This document shows, piece by piece, positions 1 to 9,291 of a stretch of DNA of 64,000 nucleotides. How positions within the stretch are numbered: position 1 is the stretch's first letter; the number at the start of each line of letters is the position of its first letter. The notes beneath the pieces were generated by a model. It was not told where the DNA came from. It was given only the letters and a program-made list of their open reading frames with translations, and did not search any database. This DNA is from Chryseobacterium oranimense (lineage in GTDB: Bacteria; Bacteroidota; Bacteroidia; Flavobacteriales; Weeksellaceae), in the NCBI RefSeq assembly GCF_900129755.1, contig NZ_FQWT01000008.1, positions 62,001 to 126,000 of the forward strand, given 5' to 3'. Position numbers and translations under genes: made by a program.

Positions 1-214
1 GCCTGATGAGGTCTTCATGTTTATCAAGAAGTGTCACATCCTGGAAACCGTCTTTCAGTTCCTGAAAATTCCTTGTTCTTTCAATAAGTGACTCGGCATA
101 ATTGACACGGTATTCGAGGCGGTCATTATAGCGGATATGTTCCAGCACATCCAAATATTTTTTGAATGATATAATAACCTGAAAGGGAGCGTCTTTTTTG
201 TAAAGATGAGCCAA
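1..214 (-). CDS. 3'-truncated CDS, possible GAF-type or sensory protein N-terminus
   Basis: An open frame runs off the left edge of the window on the minus strand. From a TTG codon at 214-212 it reads as a start MAHLYKKDAPFQ and continues about 71 codons with charged, helical composition. An in-frame stop lies at 238-236, so the start must be in the few codons before 212. The N-terminal phrase (KKDAPFQVIISFKKYLDVLE) resembles the first residues of GAF-domain proteins of Flavobacteriia, but that is from memory and not decisive. The rest of the gene is outside the window. Confidence 0.5.
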   Translation of the reverse strand, partial: MAHLYKKDAPFQVIISFKKYLDVLEHIRYNDRLEYRVNYAESLIERTRNFQELKDGFQDVTLLDKHEDLIR

Positions 215-344
215 GAGCTGAAATTTAAAGTAAAGTTATGAAAAAAACATTACTTCCAAATGTATTGCAAATAGATGAAAGTTACCTTTGTAAGCCATTT
301 TTTTATTTTTCCTGAATAAAATCCGAATATAGATATAGCAATGA

Positions 345-533
345 TTACTGCTTTCTTTTCTTTTTCAAAAATTCCGCAGTTTTGTGAATAAGATTGGGAT
401 AAAATTCTGATGTTCCAATCTTTAGTTCCCGGGGTACCGGAAATAAAAATTTCATAAGCGGAACAATAAATATAAGGGCAAAGGCTGCGAACGGAAGACC
501 ATAATTTGCCGTTTCTGTTTTGTCTTTACTTAT
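345..533 (-). pseudogene. small membrane protein gene with a lost start codon
   Basis: Reading the minus strand from 533 gives an open frame of 62 codons that begins with ATA, then SKDKTETANYGLPFA, one hydrophobic segment (about residues 11-31) and a basic tail ending KKKRKQ with TAA at 347-345. There is no ATG, GTG or TTG in frame before the membrane segment; an upstream stop follows closely. The most economical reading is an original ATG mutated to ATA, so the gene is probably not translated from its natural start. Function unknown. The stretches 215-344 and 534-762 show nothing else I can support. Confidence 0.4.
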
Positions 534-762
534 AAAAAATAATTGCTGAAATAATTAAAGTGGTAAACAGGTTTATAATGACTTTTTGATTGTGATGAAT
601 GTTATTCAAATGCAGTTGTTTGGGGATATGATCTCTGCTTATTTTATTGTTTAGTTACATATTAATATAAAACCTTAAAAATTTACTAAGCTTATTCGAA
701 TCATATTTTACAAAAAAAGCACAACTGAAAAGTTGTGCTTTATATATGCTATAGTGAAACTT

Positions 763-2142
763 CTATAATCCAAACTGTCTAGCAAACAGATCCGGGAAAA
801 TTCCCAGAATAATAATAGATGCTATGACAAATACCGCTACAATATTATAAGTAAGGGTTACTTTTTCTGAAGATTTGAATGTAGATTCTTTAAAGAAGAA
901 CATTGCAATAATCAGTCTTAAATAATAGGCAATGGAAAGGGCAGAACCTAGTACTGCGATGACTACCAAGAAAGCCGCACCGTTCATGGCCTGGGAAAAT
1001 AAAGCAAATTTACCCATAAAACCGGCAGTTAAAGGAACTCCAGCCATTGAAAGCATAGAAATAGCTGCTGCTGTGGCCAATAGAGGCTCAGTTTTAGCCA
1101 ATCCTTTGAAAGCTCCGAAAGAAGTTTCTCTTTTCAGTTTTTCTACCCAGATCAGGCACATGAAAACTCCTACCGTAGATAGTGAGTAAGCAAACAGGTA
1201 GAACGCCAGGTTGTAAGTAGAAAGGCTTGTCATTCCGAAGAACACCAATCCGATGTACCCTGCATGGGATACTGAAGAGTAAGCCAGCATTCTTTTCGCG
1301 TTGGTCTGTGCAAGACCCATAACGTTTGCCAAAAGTAAAGTAATGATCAGGAATACTCCTAAAACATTGATCCATTCGTGGGTAACACCTGTAAAACCTA
1401 TCGTCATCAGTCTGAAAAGAGCAAAGAATCCTGAGATCTTTACTACACTCGCCATGAATGCTGTGATCAAAGAAGGTGATCCTGCATATACATCAGGACT
1501 CCACATATGGAAAGGAGCTAAAGCTACCTTGAATGCCAATGCACAAAGAATCAGCAATACTCCTAAGATGAACATTACATCTGTAGAGTTGGCTAAACCA
1601 AAATCATGGATTTTATAAAGGTCAAAGCTTCCCGCACTTCCATAAATAAATGCAATCCCGAAAAGCAAGAAACCTGTCGCAAAAGCACCCATTAAGAAAT
1701 ATTTGATTGAAGCTTCGTTTGATCTTAAATCAGTTTTGTTGGCACCGGCCATTACATACAACGGAATGGAAAGAATTTCTACTCCTAAGAAAAGGGTTAC
1801 CAGATTCTGGAATCCGAAGAGAATAATTCCTCCGCATAATGCAAAAAGCATCAGCGCGTATAGTTCCGACTGGTGGCTTCTGTGATTGCTGAAAGCAAAA
1901 CCTCCCAGAAAAAATAACAATAATGTCGTTACAATTGATATTTTAGTGAATAACGCAGTATTGGCAGTATAGTCATACATGTGTCTGTACTGTTCGAAGA
2001 ACGCACATTCCGGCATGAAGCTTACCCATAACGCGATGATTAATCCCAAAATCCCAATGTATCTTGCGAATTTTCCATGTTCAAAAACTCCTGAAAATAA
2101 CGCAACAACTGCCGTTAGGAAAACAATAATTAAAACACTCAT
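763..2142 (-). CDS. nuoN: NADH-quinone oxidoreductase subunit N
   Basis: Antiporter-like proton-pumping subunit of respiratory complex I in the inner membrane. The 459-residue protein is hydrophobic throughout with about 14 membrane helices, in line with NuoN (about 450-485 residues). The conserved lysine-bearing helices of the Mrp-antiporter family are visible (for example ALAFKVALAPFHMWSPDVY near residue 210 and TNAKRMLAYSSVSHAGYIG near 285). It is the last gene of the nuo operon, 16 bases after nuoM. No strong terminator is visible right behind it. Confidence 0.97.
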   Translation of the reverse strand: MSVLIIVFLTAVVALFSGVFEHGKFARYIGILGLIIALWVSFMPECAFFEQYRHMYDYTANTALFTKISIVTTLLLFFLGGFAFSNHRSHQSELYALMLFALCGGIILFGFQNLVTLFLGVEILSIPLYVMAGANKTDLRSNEASIKYFLMGAFATGFLLFGIAFIYGSAGSFDLYKIHDFGLANSTDVMFILGVLLILCALAFKVALAPFHMWSPDVYAGSPSLITAFMASVVKISGFFALFRLMTIGFTGVTHEWINVLGVFLIITLLLANVMGLAQTNAKRMLAYSSVSHAGYIGLVFFGMTSLSTYNLAFYLFAYSLSTVGVFMCLIWVEKLKRETSFGAFKGLAKTEPLLATAAAISMLSMAGVPLTAGFMGKFALFSQAMNGAAFLVVIAVLGSALSIAYYLRLIIAMFFFKESTFKSSEKVTLTYNIVAVFVIASIIILGIFPDLFARQFGL

Positions 2143-2158
2143 TTTTTAAAATATCAAA

Positions 2159-3652
2159 TTAGCTTACCATTGATTGGTAGATAAACTTCAACGAACTATT
2201 CACCATATCGATTATCGGTTGTGGGAAAATACCAAATACAATCACAAAAACCGCTAAACTTGCCAATACGGAGAATTCTACACCGGAAAGGTCTTTTGCT
2301 GTGCTTAAAACAGCTTCATCTCCTTCTCCGAACATTGCTTTTCCGTAGAATCTCAATAAATATACAGCAGCGAGAATTACCGTAAGACCAGCAATTACTG
2401 CTGCAAGACCATTAAAATCATATACAGATTTCAACAGGATAAATTCCCCGATGAACCCATTGGTTAACGGAACTCCCATTGAACCTAAGATGATGATCAG
2501 GAATAACACGGCAAATTTAGGAGCCACTTTGGCTAAACCTCCCATCTGTCTGATATCTCTTGATTTGAATCTCTTGTATAAAATATCGCAGCAGTAGAAT
2601 AATCCAACTACGTTGATACCGTGGGCAAAAGTCTGAACTAAAGCTCCCTCAGCACCTTCAATGTTAAATGTTCCTCTTAAAGAAATTACCGCAGAAGAGA
2701 AGATCCCTGCAACCATCAGTCCTACGTGAGAGAAAGATGAATAAGCAATGATTCTCTTCATATCTGTCTGGATAATTGCGATCAACGCACCGTGAACAAT
2801 TCCTATGATGGCAAGGATAATAACGATCTGTCCGGAAATTCCTGCAATAGGAAGCGGAGTGATCGGAAGTAAATAACGCATTACCCCATATACTGCCATT
2901 TTCAGCATGATCCCTGATAAAAGCATGGATCCCTGAGTAGGAGAGTAGGTATACGTGTCCGGCTGCCATGTGTGGAAAGGAAATACCGGCAATTTCACTG
3001 CAAATGCAAAGAAAATAAACCAGAATACCACAGTCTGCTGTACTTCGTTAAGATCAGCATTGTAAAGATCTGTTAAAGCGAATGATGCAGAGTGGTTGTA
3101 CACATAGATCAATCCGGCTAACATAAATAATGATCCAACGAATGTATATACGAAGAATTTTGTAGTGAACTCGAATCTTTTGTTTTCCTGTCCCCAAAGT
3201 CCGGCAATGAACCAGATTGGGATCAGGGTTACTTCCCAGAAAATGTAGAACAGCAATCCGTCAAGGGATGTGAAAACTCCTACAAGACCAAACTGCATCA
3301 GCAGGATCAGACCGTAGAATGTGTTTCTGTAGCTTACATTTTCGTTGAAAGATGATAAAATAATGATCGGCGTAAGAATATTGGTCAACAATAAAAGCAG
3401 TAGGCTCATCCCGTCAATCCCGAAATGAAGCGAGCTTTTAATAAATTGTGACCAAGGGTAATTGATCTCGTGCTGCAATACACTGTCTACTGTCGGATTA
3501 AAATTAAAATCCGCTGCGATGTAGAAAGTAATAAGCATTTGGACCAACGCAATTCCCAGCGCCAGATATTTGCTGGATTTATCTTTCCATGCAAAAACTA
3601 ATCCCGAACCTACTAGAGGTAATAGTAATAATGTTAATAATAAACCAGACAT
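2159..3652 (-). CDS. nuoM: NADH-quinone oxidoreductase subunit M
   Basis: Second antiporter-like proton channel of complex I. 497 residues, about 14 membrane helices, family-typical length. Seen: the WEVTLIPIWFIAGLWG segment with the essential glutamate near residue 140, and AVKLPVFPFHTWQPDTYT near 220 (helix-7 lysine), followed by DMKRIIAYSSFSHVG. The ATG start overlaps the end of nuoL by a single base pair position, indicating translational coupling. Member of the continuous nuo operon. Confidence 0.97.
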   Translation of the reverse strand: MSGLLLTLLLLPLVGSGLVFAWKDKSSKYLALGIALVQMLITFYIAADFNFNPTVDSVLQHEINYPWSQFIKSSLHFGIDGMSLLLLLLTNILTPIIILSSFNENVSYRNTFYGLILLMQFGLVGVFTSLDGLLFYIFWEVTLIPIWFIAGLWGQENKRFEFTTKFFVYTFVGSLFMLAGLIYVYNHSASFALTDLYNADLNEVQQTVVFWFIFFAFAVKLPVFPFHTWQPDTYTYSPTQGSMLLSGIMLKMAVYGVMRYLLPITPLPIAGISGQIVIILAIIGIVHGALIAIIQTDMKRIIAYSSFSHVGLMVAGIFSSAVISLRGTFNIEGAEGALVQTFAHGINVVGLFYCCDILYKRFKSRDIRQMGGLAKVAPKFAVLFLIIILGSMGVPLTNGFIGEFILLKSVYDFNGLAAVIAGLTVILAAVYLLRFYGKAMFGEGDEAVLSTAKDLSGVEFSVLASLAVFVIVFGIFPQPIIDMVNSSLKFIYQSMVS

Positions 3653-5565
3653 TATTGTAATATAAAGTTAACAATCAGTATAATTCCCACCGCTAAAGAC
3701 ATGATAAGAATATAGGTCTCCACATTTCCGTTCTGGATACGCTTCATGGCTTTTCCGCTGTCTTCAGCACCTTCGCCCACGAAGTCTACAAAACGGTCAA
3801 GGATTCCTTTATCAAACATCTTTCCTCCGCGTCCTAATCCTTCAACAGTTTTTACAATCAATGCATTGTAAAGTTCGTCTACATATAGTTTTTTAGCAGA
3901 AAGCTTTTCCCATCCGGTATAGCTTTCTTCTGCAAGAGCCAGTTTTTTCTTCTTCACGTAAGTATTTTTTACAACAAACCAAACGGTGAAGAACATAAGA
4001 ACTGTAGCTCCCAGCAATATCATTTCAGTACCAAACGGAACGCCTGAAAGGGTAGCTTCCATCTGGCTGAAGCTTTGCTCGGTAAGAACAGGCTTAAGCC
4101 ATTCCATTAATTTTGCATAATGACCGTGTCCGATGAAGTGAGGAAGGTTGATGAAACCTCCAAGCACAGAAAGGATAGCCAGTACGATCAACGGAAGCGT
4201 CATATTAGACGGGCTTTCGTGTAAGTGGTGTTTTTGTTCTTCTGTACCTCTGAACTCTCCGTGGAAAGTAAGGTAATACAGTCTGAACATATAGGTTGCA
4301 GTTATTGCCGCTAAAACAAATAAGATTACCCAGTAAATAGGGTTTTTAGCGAAAGCTGCTACTAAAATTTCGTCTTTTGAGATCATTCCTGACAATAAAG
4401 GGAAACCTGAGATTGCCAATGTTCCGATAAGGAAAGTAGCATGGGTAATTGGGATATACTTTTTAAGCCCACCCATGAAACGCATGTCCTGCTCGTTGCT
4501 CATCGCGTGGATTACAGAACCTGCTCCCAGGAACAATAATGCTTTGAAGAAAGCGTGCGTCATTACGTGGAACATCGCTGTTGTATAAGCTCCCAACCCT
4601 AAAGCAATGAACATAAATCCAAGCTGTGAAACGGTAGAGTAAGCTAATACTTTTTTGATATCGTTCTGACGAAGCGCATAGAATCCTGCTAAAGCTGCAG
4701 TCAGGAATCCGATGAATAAAATGCCTCCCTGAACGGTAGGTGCCAAAGTGAATAAGAAGTTTGATCTTACTACCAAATAGATACCCGCAGTTACCATCGT
4801 TGCCGCGTGGATTAACGCAGAAACTGGAGTTGGCCCGGCCATCGCATCCGGTAACCATGTATATAAAGGAACCTGAGCTGATTTACCGGTTGCCCCGATA
4901 AATAAACTCGCCGTAATAAAGATAATTACTGTTCCGTCCAATTCAAATTTTGAAGAATTTTGCGCTACCGTAAGGTAATCTACAGCATTGGTTTGCGCAG
5001 CGATCATAAAGATACCGATCAATAATGCAAGGTCACCAATTCTGTTCATGATGAAAGCTTTTCTTGCTGCTTTACCATATTCTTCGTTGGTATACCAGAA
5101 TCCGATTAACAGGTAAGAACAAAGACCTACGCCTTCCCATCCAATGAACAGGATCAGGTAATTGCTTCCCATTACCAGAAGTAACATGGAGAAGATGAAA
5201 AGATTAAGATAAGTAAAGAACTTATAGAAACCTTTGTCGTGGCTCATATATCCGATAGAGTACAGGTGAATCAAAGATCCGATCCCTGTAATGATCATCA
5301 CCATCATCAAAGAAAGCTGATCGATCTGGAACCCGAAATTGATCTGAACCCCGTTTACTGTAAACCACTCAAATGCTTTTACTATAACCGGCTGGCTTTC
5401 AGAATTCATATTCATAAAAAGACTTACCGCAATACAGAAAGATCCGAAAACCATAGCTGTAGCCAGCGAGCCTACCAATATTTTTGGAAGATTTTTCCCG
5501 AATAAACCGTTAATAAGAAACCCTAAAAGTGGTAAAAGTACTATTGCATACACTAAATTTTCCAT
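3652..5565 (-). CDS. nuoL: NADH-quinone oxidoreductase subunit L
   Basis: Largest membrane subunit of complex I, with the lateral helix HL. 637 residues, typical for NuoL (about 610-650). Seen: WEGVGLCSYLLIGFWY around residue 145 (conserved Glu), GKSAQVPLYTWLPDAMAGPTPVSALIHAATMVTAG around 230-260 (the signature motif with the channel lysine and histidines), and a long C-terminal amphipathic region ending in a final membrane helix. Lies 3 bases downstream of nuoK. Confidence 0.98.
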   Translation of the reverse strand: MENLVYAIVLLPLLGFLINGLFGKNLPKILVGSLATAMVFGSFCIAVSLFMNMNSESQPVIVKAFEWFTVNGVQINFGFQIDQLSLMMVMIITGIGSLIHLYSIGYMSHDKGFYKFFTYLNLFIFSMLLLVMGSNYLILFIGWEGVGLCSYLLIGFWYTNEEYGKAARKAFIMNRIGDLALLIGIFMIAAQTNAVDYLTVAQNSSKFELDGTVIIFITASLFIGATGKSAQVPLYTWLPDAMAGPTPVSALIHAATMVTAGIYLVVRSNFLFTLAPTVQGGILFIGFLTAALAGFYALRQNDIKKVLAYSTVSQLGFMFIALGLGAYTTAMFHVMTHAFFKALLFLGAGSVIHAMSNEQDMRFMGGLKKYIPITHATFLIGTLAISGFPLLSGMISKDEILVAAFAKNPIYWVILFVLAAITATYMFRLYYLTFHGEFRGTEEQKHHLHESPSNMTLPLIVLAILSVLGGFINLPHFIGHGHYAKLMEWLKPVLTEQSFSQMEATLSGVPFGTEMILLGATVLMFFTVWFVVKNTYVKKKKLALAEESYTGWEKLSAKKLYVDELYNALIVKTVEGLGRGGKMFDKGILDRFVDFVGEGAEDSGKAMKRIQNGNVETYILIMSLAVGIILIVNFILQ

Positions 5566-5568
5566 TCC

Positions 5569-5898
5569 TTATCCTCTTAATTTATTAAATATACTTACAT
5601 CTACAGAACGGGTATTTCTATACAGCATAGCAATAATTGCCAGACCTACCGCAACTTCAGCGGCGGCTACCACCATAATGAAGAAAACTAAAAGCTGTCC
5701 GTCTCCGTTTCCTTTGTACGCTGAAAAAGCAGCTAATAAAAGGTTTACAGAATTCAGCATAAGCTCTACACAGCCCAAAATAACAATAGCGTTTTTTCTC
5801 AGCAATACTCCCAAAACTCCCAGACAGAATAATACTGAAGAAAGTATGATGAAATAATTCAGAGGGACGCTTTGTATAAATGTATTTACTTCTCCCAT
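5569..5898 (-). CDS. nuoK: NADH-quinone oxidoreductase subunit K
   Basis: Small membrane subunit of complex I with three helices; 109 residues, family length about 100. The helix-2 glutamate region (LGCVELMLNSVNLLLAAFS, near residue 40) and the helix-3 acidic residue in VAAAEVAVGLAI (near 80) that carry the proton path are present. The N-terminus has an extra roughly ten residues before the first helix. Sits between nuoJ and nuoL with spacings of 4 and 3 bases. Confidence 0.97.
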   Translation of the reverse strand: MGEVNTFIQSVPLNYFIILSSVLFCLGVLGVLLRKNAIVILGCVELMLNSVNLLLAAFSAYKGNGDGQLLVFFIMVVAAAEVAVGLAIIAMLYRNTRSVDVSIFNKLRG

Positions 5899-5902
5899 AA
5901 TT

Positions 5903-6400
5903 TTATAAATCTTTTTTACCGATTAATACCGCACCTACAATACCTGCCAAAATTAGGATGGATGCAAGCTCAAACGGCAAAACATATTCGTTAAACAAAA
6001 GCCTTCCCAGATTTTTCGTAAGACCCACACCTCTGTCTACATTTTCAACAACAATGTGGTTGTCCTGAACGCCTCTGAAAACACCTAAAACTCCAATTAA
6101 TAAAAGCCCGGCTGTAAAAACCCCGACAAATTTTAAAGTATTGCCCTTCTTACTTTCGTCTTCTTTATTAAGGTTAAGCATCATCAGAATATAAAGGAAT
6201 AGTACCATGATGGCACCTGCGTACACTATAATCTGGATAATCGCAAGGAATTGTGCATTCAGAAGGATGTACATGCCCGCAATGGAAAACATCGTAACAA
6301 TTAATGACAAAACAGCATAGAGAGGATTTCTTGCAAATACAAAGTAAACCGCACTTGCCACTGCTAAAAACGCCACCAAGAAAAATAAAATCTGATCCAT
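5903..6400 (-). CDS. nuoJ: NADH-quinone oxidoreductase subunit J
   Basis: Membrane subunit of complex I, 165 residues with five predicted helices (family about 165-185). The conserved third helix (AIIQIIVYAGAIMVLFLYILMML, around residues 53-75) with its pi-bulge tyrosine-glycine pair is clear. Overlaps nuoI by one base, so it is translationally coupled. Confidence 0.96.
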   Translation of the reverse strand: MDQILFFLVAFLAVASAVYFVFARNPLYAVLSLIVTMFSIAGMYILLNAQFLAIIQIIVYAGAIMVLFLYILMMLNLNKEDESKKGNTLKFVGVFTAGLLLIGVLGVFRGVQDNHIVVENVDRGVGLTKNLGRLLFNEYVLPFELASILILAGIVGAVLIGKKDL

Positions 6401-6957
6401 TATTTTACCGCATTTTTTTGTTTCTCGGATTGTCTTGTCGTAATGTCAATCCTTTCATTTATTTTTTCAACCAACTTATCTTTTCCGTAGATGAAAGAAC
6501 CTCTGTTGGTTTCCACATCCACCAATCTGTCTGTAAGATAGATGGCAGATTTCGGACAGGCTTCTTCACACATTCCGCAGAAAATACATCTCAGCATATT
6601 GATTTCATATACTGATGCATATTTTTCTTCTCTGTAAAGTCCTTTTTCCTCCTTGGTTCTTTCTGCAGCCGTCATCGTAATGGCTTCTGCAGGACAGGCT
6701 ACGGCACAAAGTCCACAGGCTGTACATCTTTCTCTGCCTTCCTCGTCTCTTTTCAGAACGTGCTGACCTCTCCAGATGGTAGTTCTCGGCTTTTGTACCT
6801 CAGGATATGAATATACTGCGGGAGCTCCTTTTATCACGGTTCTTACAGCATGCTTGAATGTAATCCCCATCCCTGTAAAGATAGCAGGAAGGTAGATTTT
6901 TTCAGCAAGGGTCATTTCTTTGTTGGAAACAACTTTTGATCTGTTTGTAAGTTTCAT
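6400..6957 (-). CDS. nuoI: NADH-quinone oxidoreductase subunit I, 2x[4Fe-4S] ferredoxin-like
   Basis: Peripheral-arm subunit that passes electrons through clusters N6a and N6b to NuoB. 185 residues. Two complete CxxCxxCxxxCP motifs are visible: CTACGLCAVACP near residue 80 and CIFCGMCEEACP near residue 125. The N-terminus is basic and ends in a short hydrophobic stretch typical for membrane attachment. A 128-base spacer separates it from nuoH; that spacer holds low-complexity TTAGATGTTAGA-like sequence and a perfect palindrome (7040-7072). Confidence 0.97.
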   Translation of the reverse strand: MKLTNRSKVVSNKEMTLAEKIYLPAIFTGMGITFKHAVRTVIKGAPAVYSYPEVQKPRTTIWRGQHVLKRDEEGRERCTACGLCAVACPAEAITMTAAERTKEEKGLYREEKYASVYEINMLRCIFCGMCEEACPKSAIYLTDRLVDVETNRGSFIYGKDKLVEKINERIDITTRQSEKQKNAVK

Positions 6958-7039
6958 TTAATTATAGATGTTAGATGTTAGACGTTAGATTTTAGACTAA
7001 TCTTGCCTGTTATCTTAATTTTTAATATTTAATTCATAC

Positions 7040-7072
7040 AAACCTTATAGGTTTTTAAAACCTATAAGGTTT
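7040..7072. repeat. perfect 16-bp inverted repeat in the nuoH-nuoI spacer
   Basis: The arms AAACCTTATAGGTTTT and AAAACCTATAAGGTTT are exactly complementary with one central T. It lies inside the operon between nuoH and nuoI, so it is unlikely to be a full terminator. It may be an mRNA processing or stability hairpin, or a dispersed palindromic repeat; AACCTATAAGGTTT-type palindromes are, from memory, common in flavobacterial intergenic DNA. Confidence 0.85.
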
Positions 7073-7085
7073 AGATACGGTTTAA

Positions 7086-8150
7086 TTAATTTCCAAACGC
7101 TAAAATTACAGCACCTGTAATTAATAAGTTTACCAATGCCATTGGAATTAAAGTTTTCCATCCTAAGTGCATTAGTTGGTCATATCTGAATCTTGGAAGC
7201 GTCCATCTGATCCACATGAAGATCAGAATTCCGATTACCGTTTTCGTTAAAAATGCTACGATACTCAAAATTCCTGCTGCGTTTTCGCCCCAGTTCTGAG
7301 TAACCCATTCAATTCCCGGATAGTTGTAACCTCCGAAGAAAAGAACCACCATGAACGCATTGGAGATAAACATATTCACATATTCGCCGAACATATATAA
7401 ACCTAACTTCATGGAAGAATATTCTGTAGAATATCCTGTTACAAGCTCAGATTCACATTCAGGTAAATCGAAAGGGTGTCTGTTGGTTTCTGCCAAAGCT
7501 GCAGTAAAGAATACCAGGAAAGCAATCGGCTGGTAGAAAATATTCCAGTTCAGTCCGGAAACCCATGGAATAACTCCCCAAAGATTTCCTGTTGTCTGGC
7601 TTTCGGTAATTTCTTTTAAATCTAAACTTCCTGTCATCATAATGATAGAAAGTAGTGCTAATCCCATCGCCAATTCGTAAGAGATCATCTGTGAAGAAGC
7701 ACGGATAGCACCTAATAATGAATATTTGTTATTCGAAGCCCAACCTCCGATCATGATTCCGTATACCCCAATGGAAGCCATTCCGATGATGAAAAGTACT
7801 CCTACATCAATGTTGGCAACCTGCAGGTCAAAAGATGTTCCTGCAATATTTAAACTTTTACCCCAAGGAATAACCGCTCCTGTAATTAATGAAATAAACA
7901 TTACCAATGCCGGACCCAATACGAAAAGGAATTTTTCTGCATTGGCAGGTGTAAAATCTTCTTTAAAGAAAAACTTTCCACCATCAGCAAGAGGTTGCAG
8001 CAATCCGAAAGGTCCTGCTCTGTTGGGACCAATTCTATCCTGCATGATAGATGCTACTTTTCTTTCTGCCCAGGTAGAGTAGGCTGCAATCGTAAGAGAC
8101 AGCAGGAAAAGTGCCAGTACAAGTATAAGTTTAAATGTTAGTAAATCCAT
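7086..8150 (-). CDS. nuoH: NADH-quinone oxidoreductase subunit H
   Basis: Membrane subunit that forms much of the quinone-binding chamber. 354 residues, about eight to nine helices. Seen: AERKVASIMQDRIGPNRAGPFGLLQPLADGGKFFFKED (residues about 28-66), the strongly conserved quinone-site loop, and ALAETNRHPFDLPECESELVTGYSTEYS (about 218-245), both diagnostic for NuoH. 100 bases of AT-rich spacer separate it from nuoG. Confidence 0.98.
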   Translation of the reverse strand: MDLLTFKLILVLALFLLSLTIAAYSTWAERKVASIMQDRIGPNRAGPFGLLQPLADGGKFFFKEDFTPANAEKFLFVLGPALVMFISLITGAVIPWGKSLNIAGTSFDLQVANIDVGVLFIIGMASIGVYGIMIGGWASNNKYSLLGAIRASSQMISYELAMGLALLSIIMMTGSLDLKEITESQTTGNLWGVIPWVSGLNWNIFYQPIAFLVFFTAALAETNRHPFDLPECESELVTGYSTEYSSMKLGLYMFGEYVNMFISNAFMVVLFFGGYNYPGIEWVTQNWGENAAGILSIVAFLTKTVIGILIFMWIRWTLPRFRYDQLMHLGWKTLIPMALVNLLITGAVILAFGN

Positions 8151-8249
8151 TTTTATTTTTAGATGTTAGAAGATGGGAGCAGAAAATTGAATATTCTCAT
8201 TGATTTCTGTTTCTCATTTTCAAATTAACTAATTATCAAATTTTCAAAT

Positions 8250-9248
8250 TTATTGTTCGTCTTTTTCACTGATTTCTTTCGCCATAGGATTGTCTAATAC
8301 TCTTAGCTCATCCTTAGGTTTTTCGTAGTGATTCAATGAAATTACTGAATGTCTGTCGATATGTCTAGGACCTTCAATGTTCCAGTCAGAAAGTTCTTTT
8401 CTTTCGAAACGGCAAGTATCGCAGATGAATTCTTCCACTTCTCCCCATTGGTCTTTTCTGGCAGTCACTCTGATGATTTCATCACCTTTCATCCAAACTA
8501 CGGCTTTTCCTGAACATTTATCACATTTGCAGGTAGCATTCATTGGTTTTGTGAACCAGACTCTGCTTGCAAAACGGGAAGTTCTGTCTGTTAATGCTCC
8601 CACCGGACAAACATCAATAATGTTTCCGATGAAGTCGTTATCTAAAGCTTTATTCAAATAGGTAGAGATTTCAGCGTGGTCTCCTCTGAAAAGAATTCCG
8701 TGCTCTCTTTCTCCTGTTAACTGGTTTGCAGCCAATACACATCTTGCACAAAGAATACAACGGTTCATATTCAGCTTGATATTCGGACCAAGATCGTCTG
8801 CTTCGTATGTATTTCTTTCAAATTCGGTTCTGGTCTCAAGGTTCCCGTGCTCATAGCCAAGATCCTGAAGGTGGCATTCACCGGCCTGATCGCAGATAGG
8901 GCAGTCCAGCGGGTGGTTGACCAACAGGAATTCGGTAACGGCTTTTCTTCCTTCCTGAGCTTTTTCAGAAGTAAGATTTTTCACTTCCATACCATCCATT
9001 ACGTTAGTTCTGCAACTAGCGACTAATTTAGGCATAGGACGCGGATCTGCTTCGGATCCTTTCGAAACTTCGACCAAGCAAGTTCTACATCTCCCTCCAC
9101 TGGTTTCCAATTTGCTGTAATAGCACATTGCAGGAGGTACAGATTTTCCACCGATTTGTCTGGCAGCTTCCAAAATAGAAGTTCCAGGCAAAACTTCAGT
9201 AGTCTGTCCGTCTATAGTTATTTTGAATTTTTTAACCTCTTCGCTCAT
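8250..9248 (-). CDS. nuoG: short NADH-quinone oxidoreductase subunit G (2Fe-2S/4Fe-4S part only)
   Basis: Peripheral-arm electron-transfer subunit. 332 residues, whereas classical NuoG has 700-900: only the N-terminal ferredoxin part is present and the molybdopterin-oxidoreductase-like half is missing. Visible ligands: a plant-type [2Fe-2S] set (CYY...GGRCRTCLVEV), CPICDQAGECHLQDLGYEHG (His/Cys-ligated cluster, near residue 117) and CILCARCV with a later CPVGAL (cluster near 163-213). A short form is usual in Flavobacteriia, so this is lineage-typical and not a truncation. A C-terminal CKCDKCSGKAV/CDTCRFE Cys-rich stretch could hold another metal site. Confidence 0.93.
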   Translation of the reverse strand: MSEEVKKFKITIDGQTTEVLPGTSILEAARQIGGKSVPPAMCYYSKLETSGGRCRTCLVEVSKGSEADPRPMPKLVASCRTNVMDGMEVKNLTSEKAQEGRKAVTEFLLVNHPLDCPICDQAGECHLQDLGYEHGNLETRTEFERNTYEADDLGPNIKLNMNRCILCARCVLAANQLTGEREHGILFRGDHAEISTYLNKALDNDFIGNIIDVCPVGALTDRTSRFASRVWFTKPMNATCKCDKCSGKAVVWMKGDEIIRVTARKDQWGEVEEFICDTCRFERKELSDWNIEGPRHIDRHSVISLNHYEKPKDELRVLDNPMAKEISEKDEQ

Positions 9249-9291
9249 ATTCTATGCTTTCGCTTATGCTTTTAAGGCGTTAAGCTCTATT

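Noticed and set aside
8250..9248. NuoG taken as truncated pseudogene
   Set aside because: Short NuoG is usual in Flavobacteriia, cluster motifs are intact and the operon is complete.
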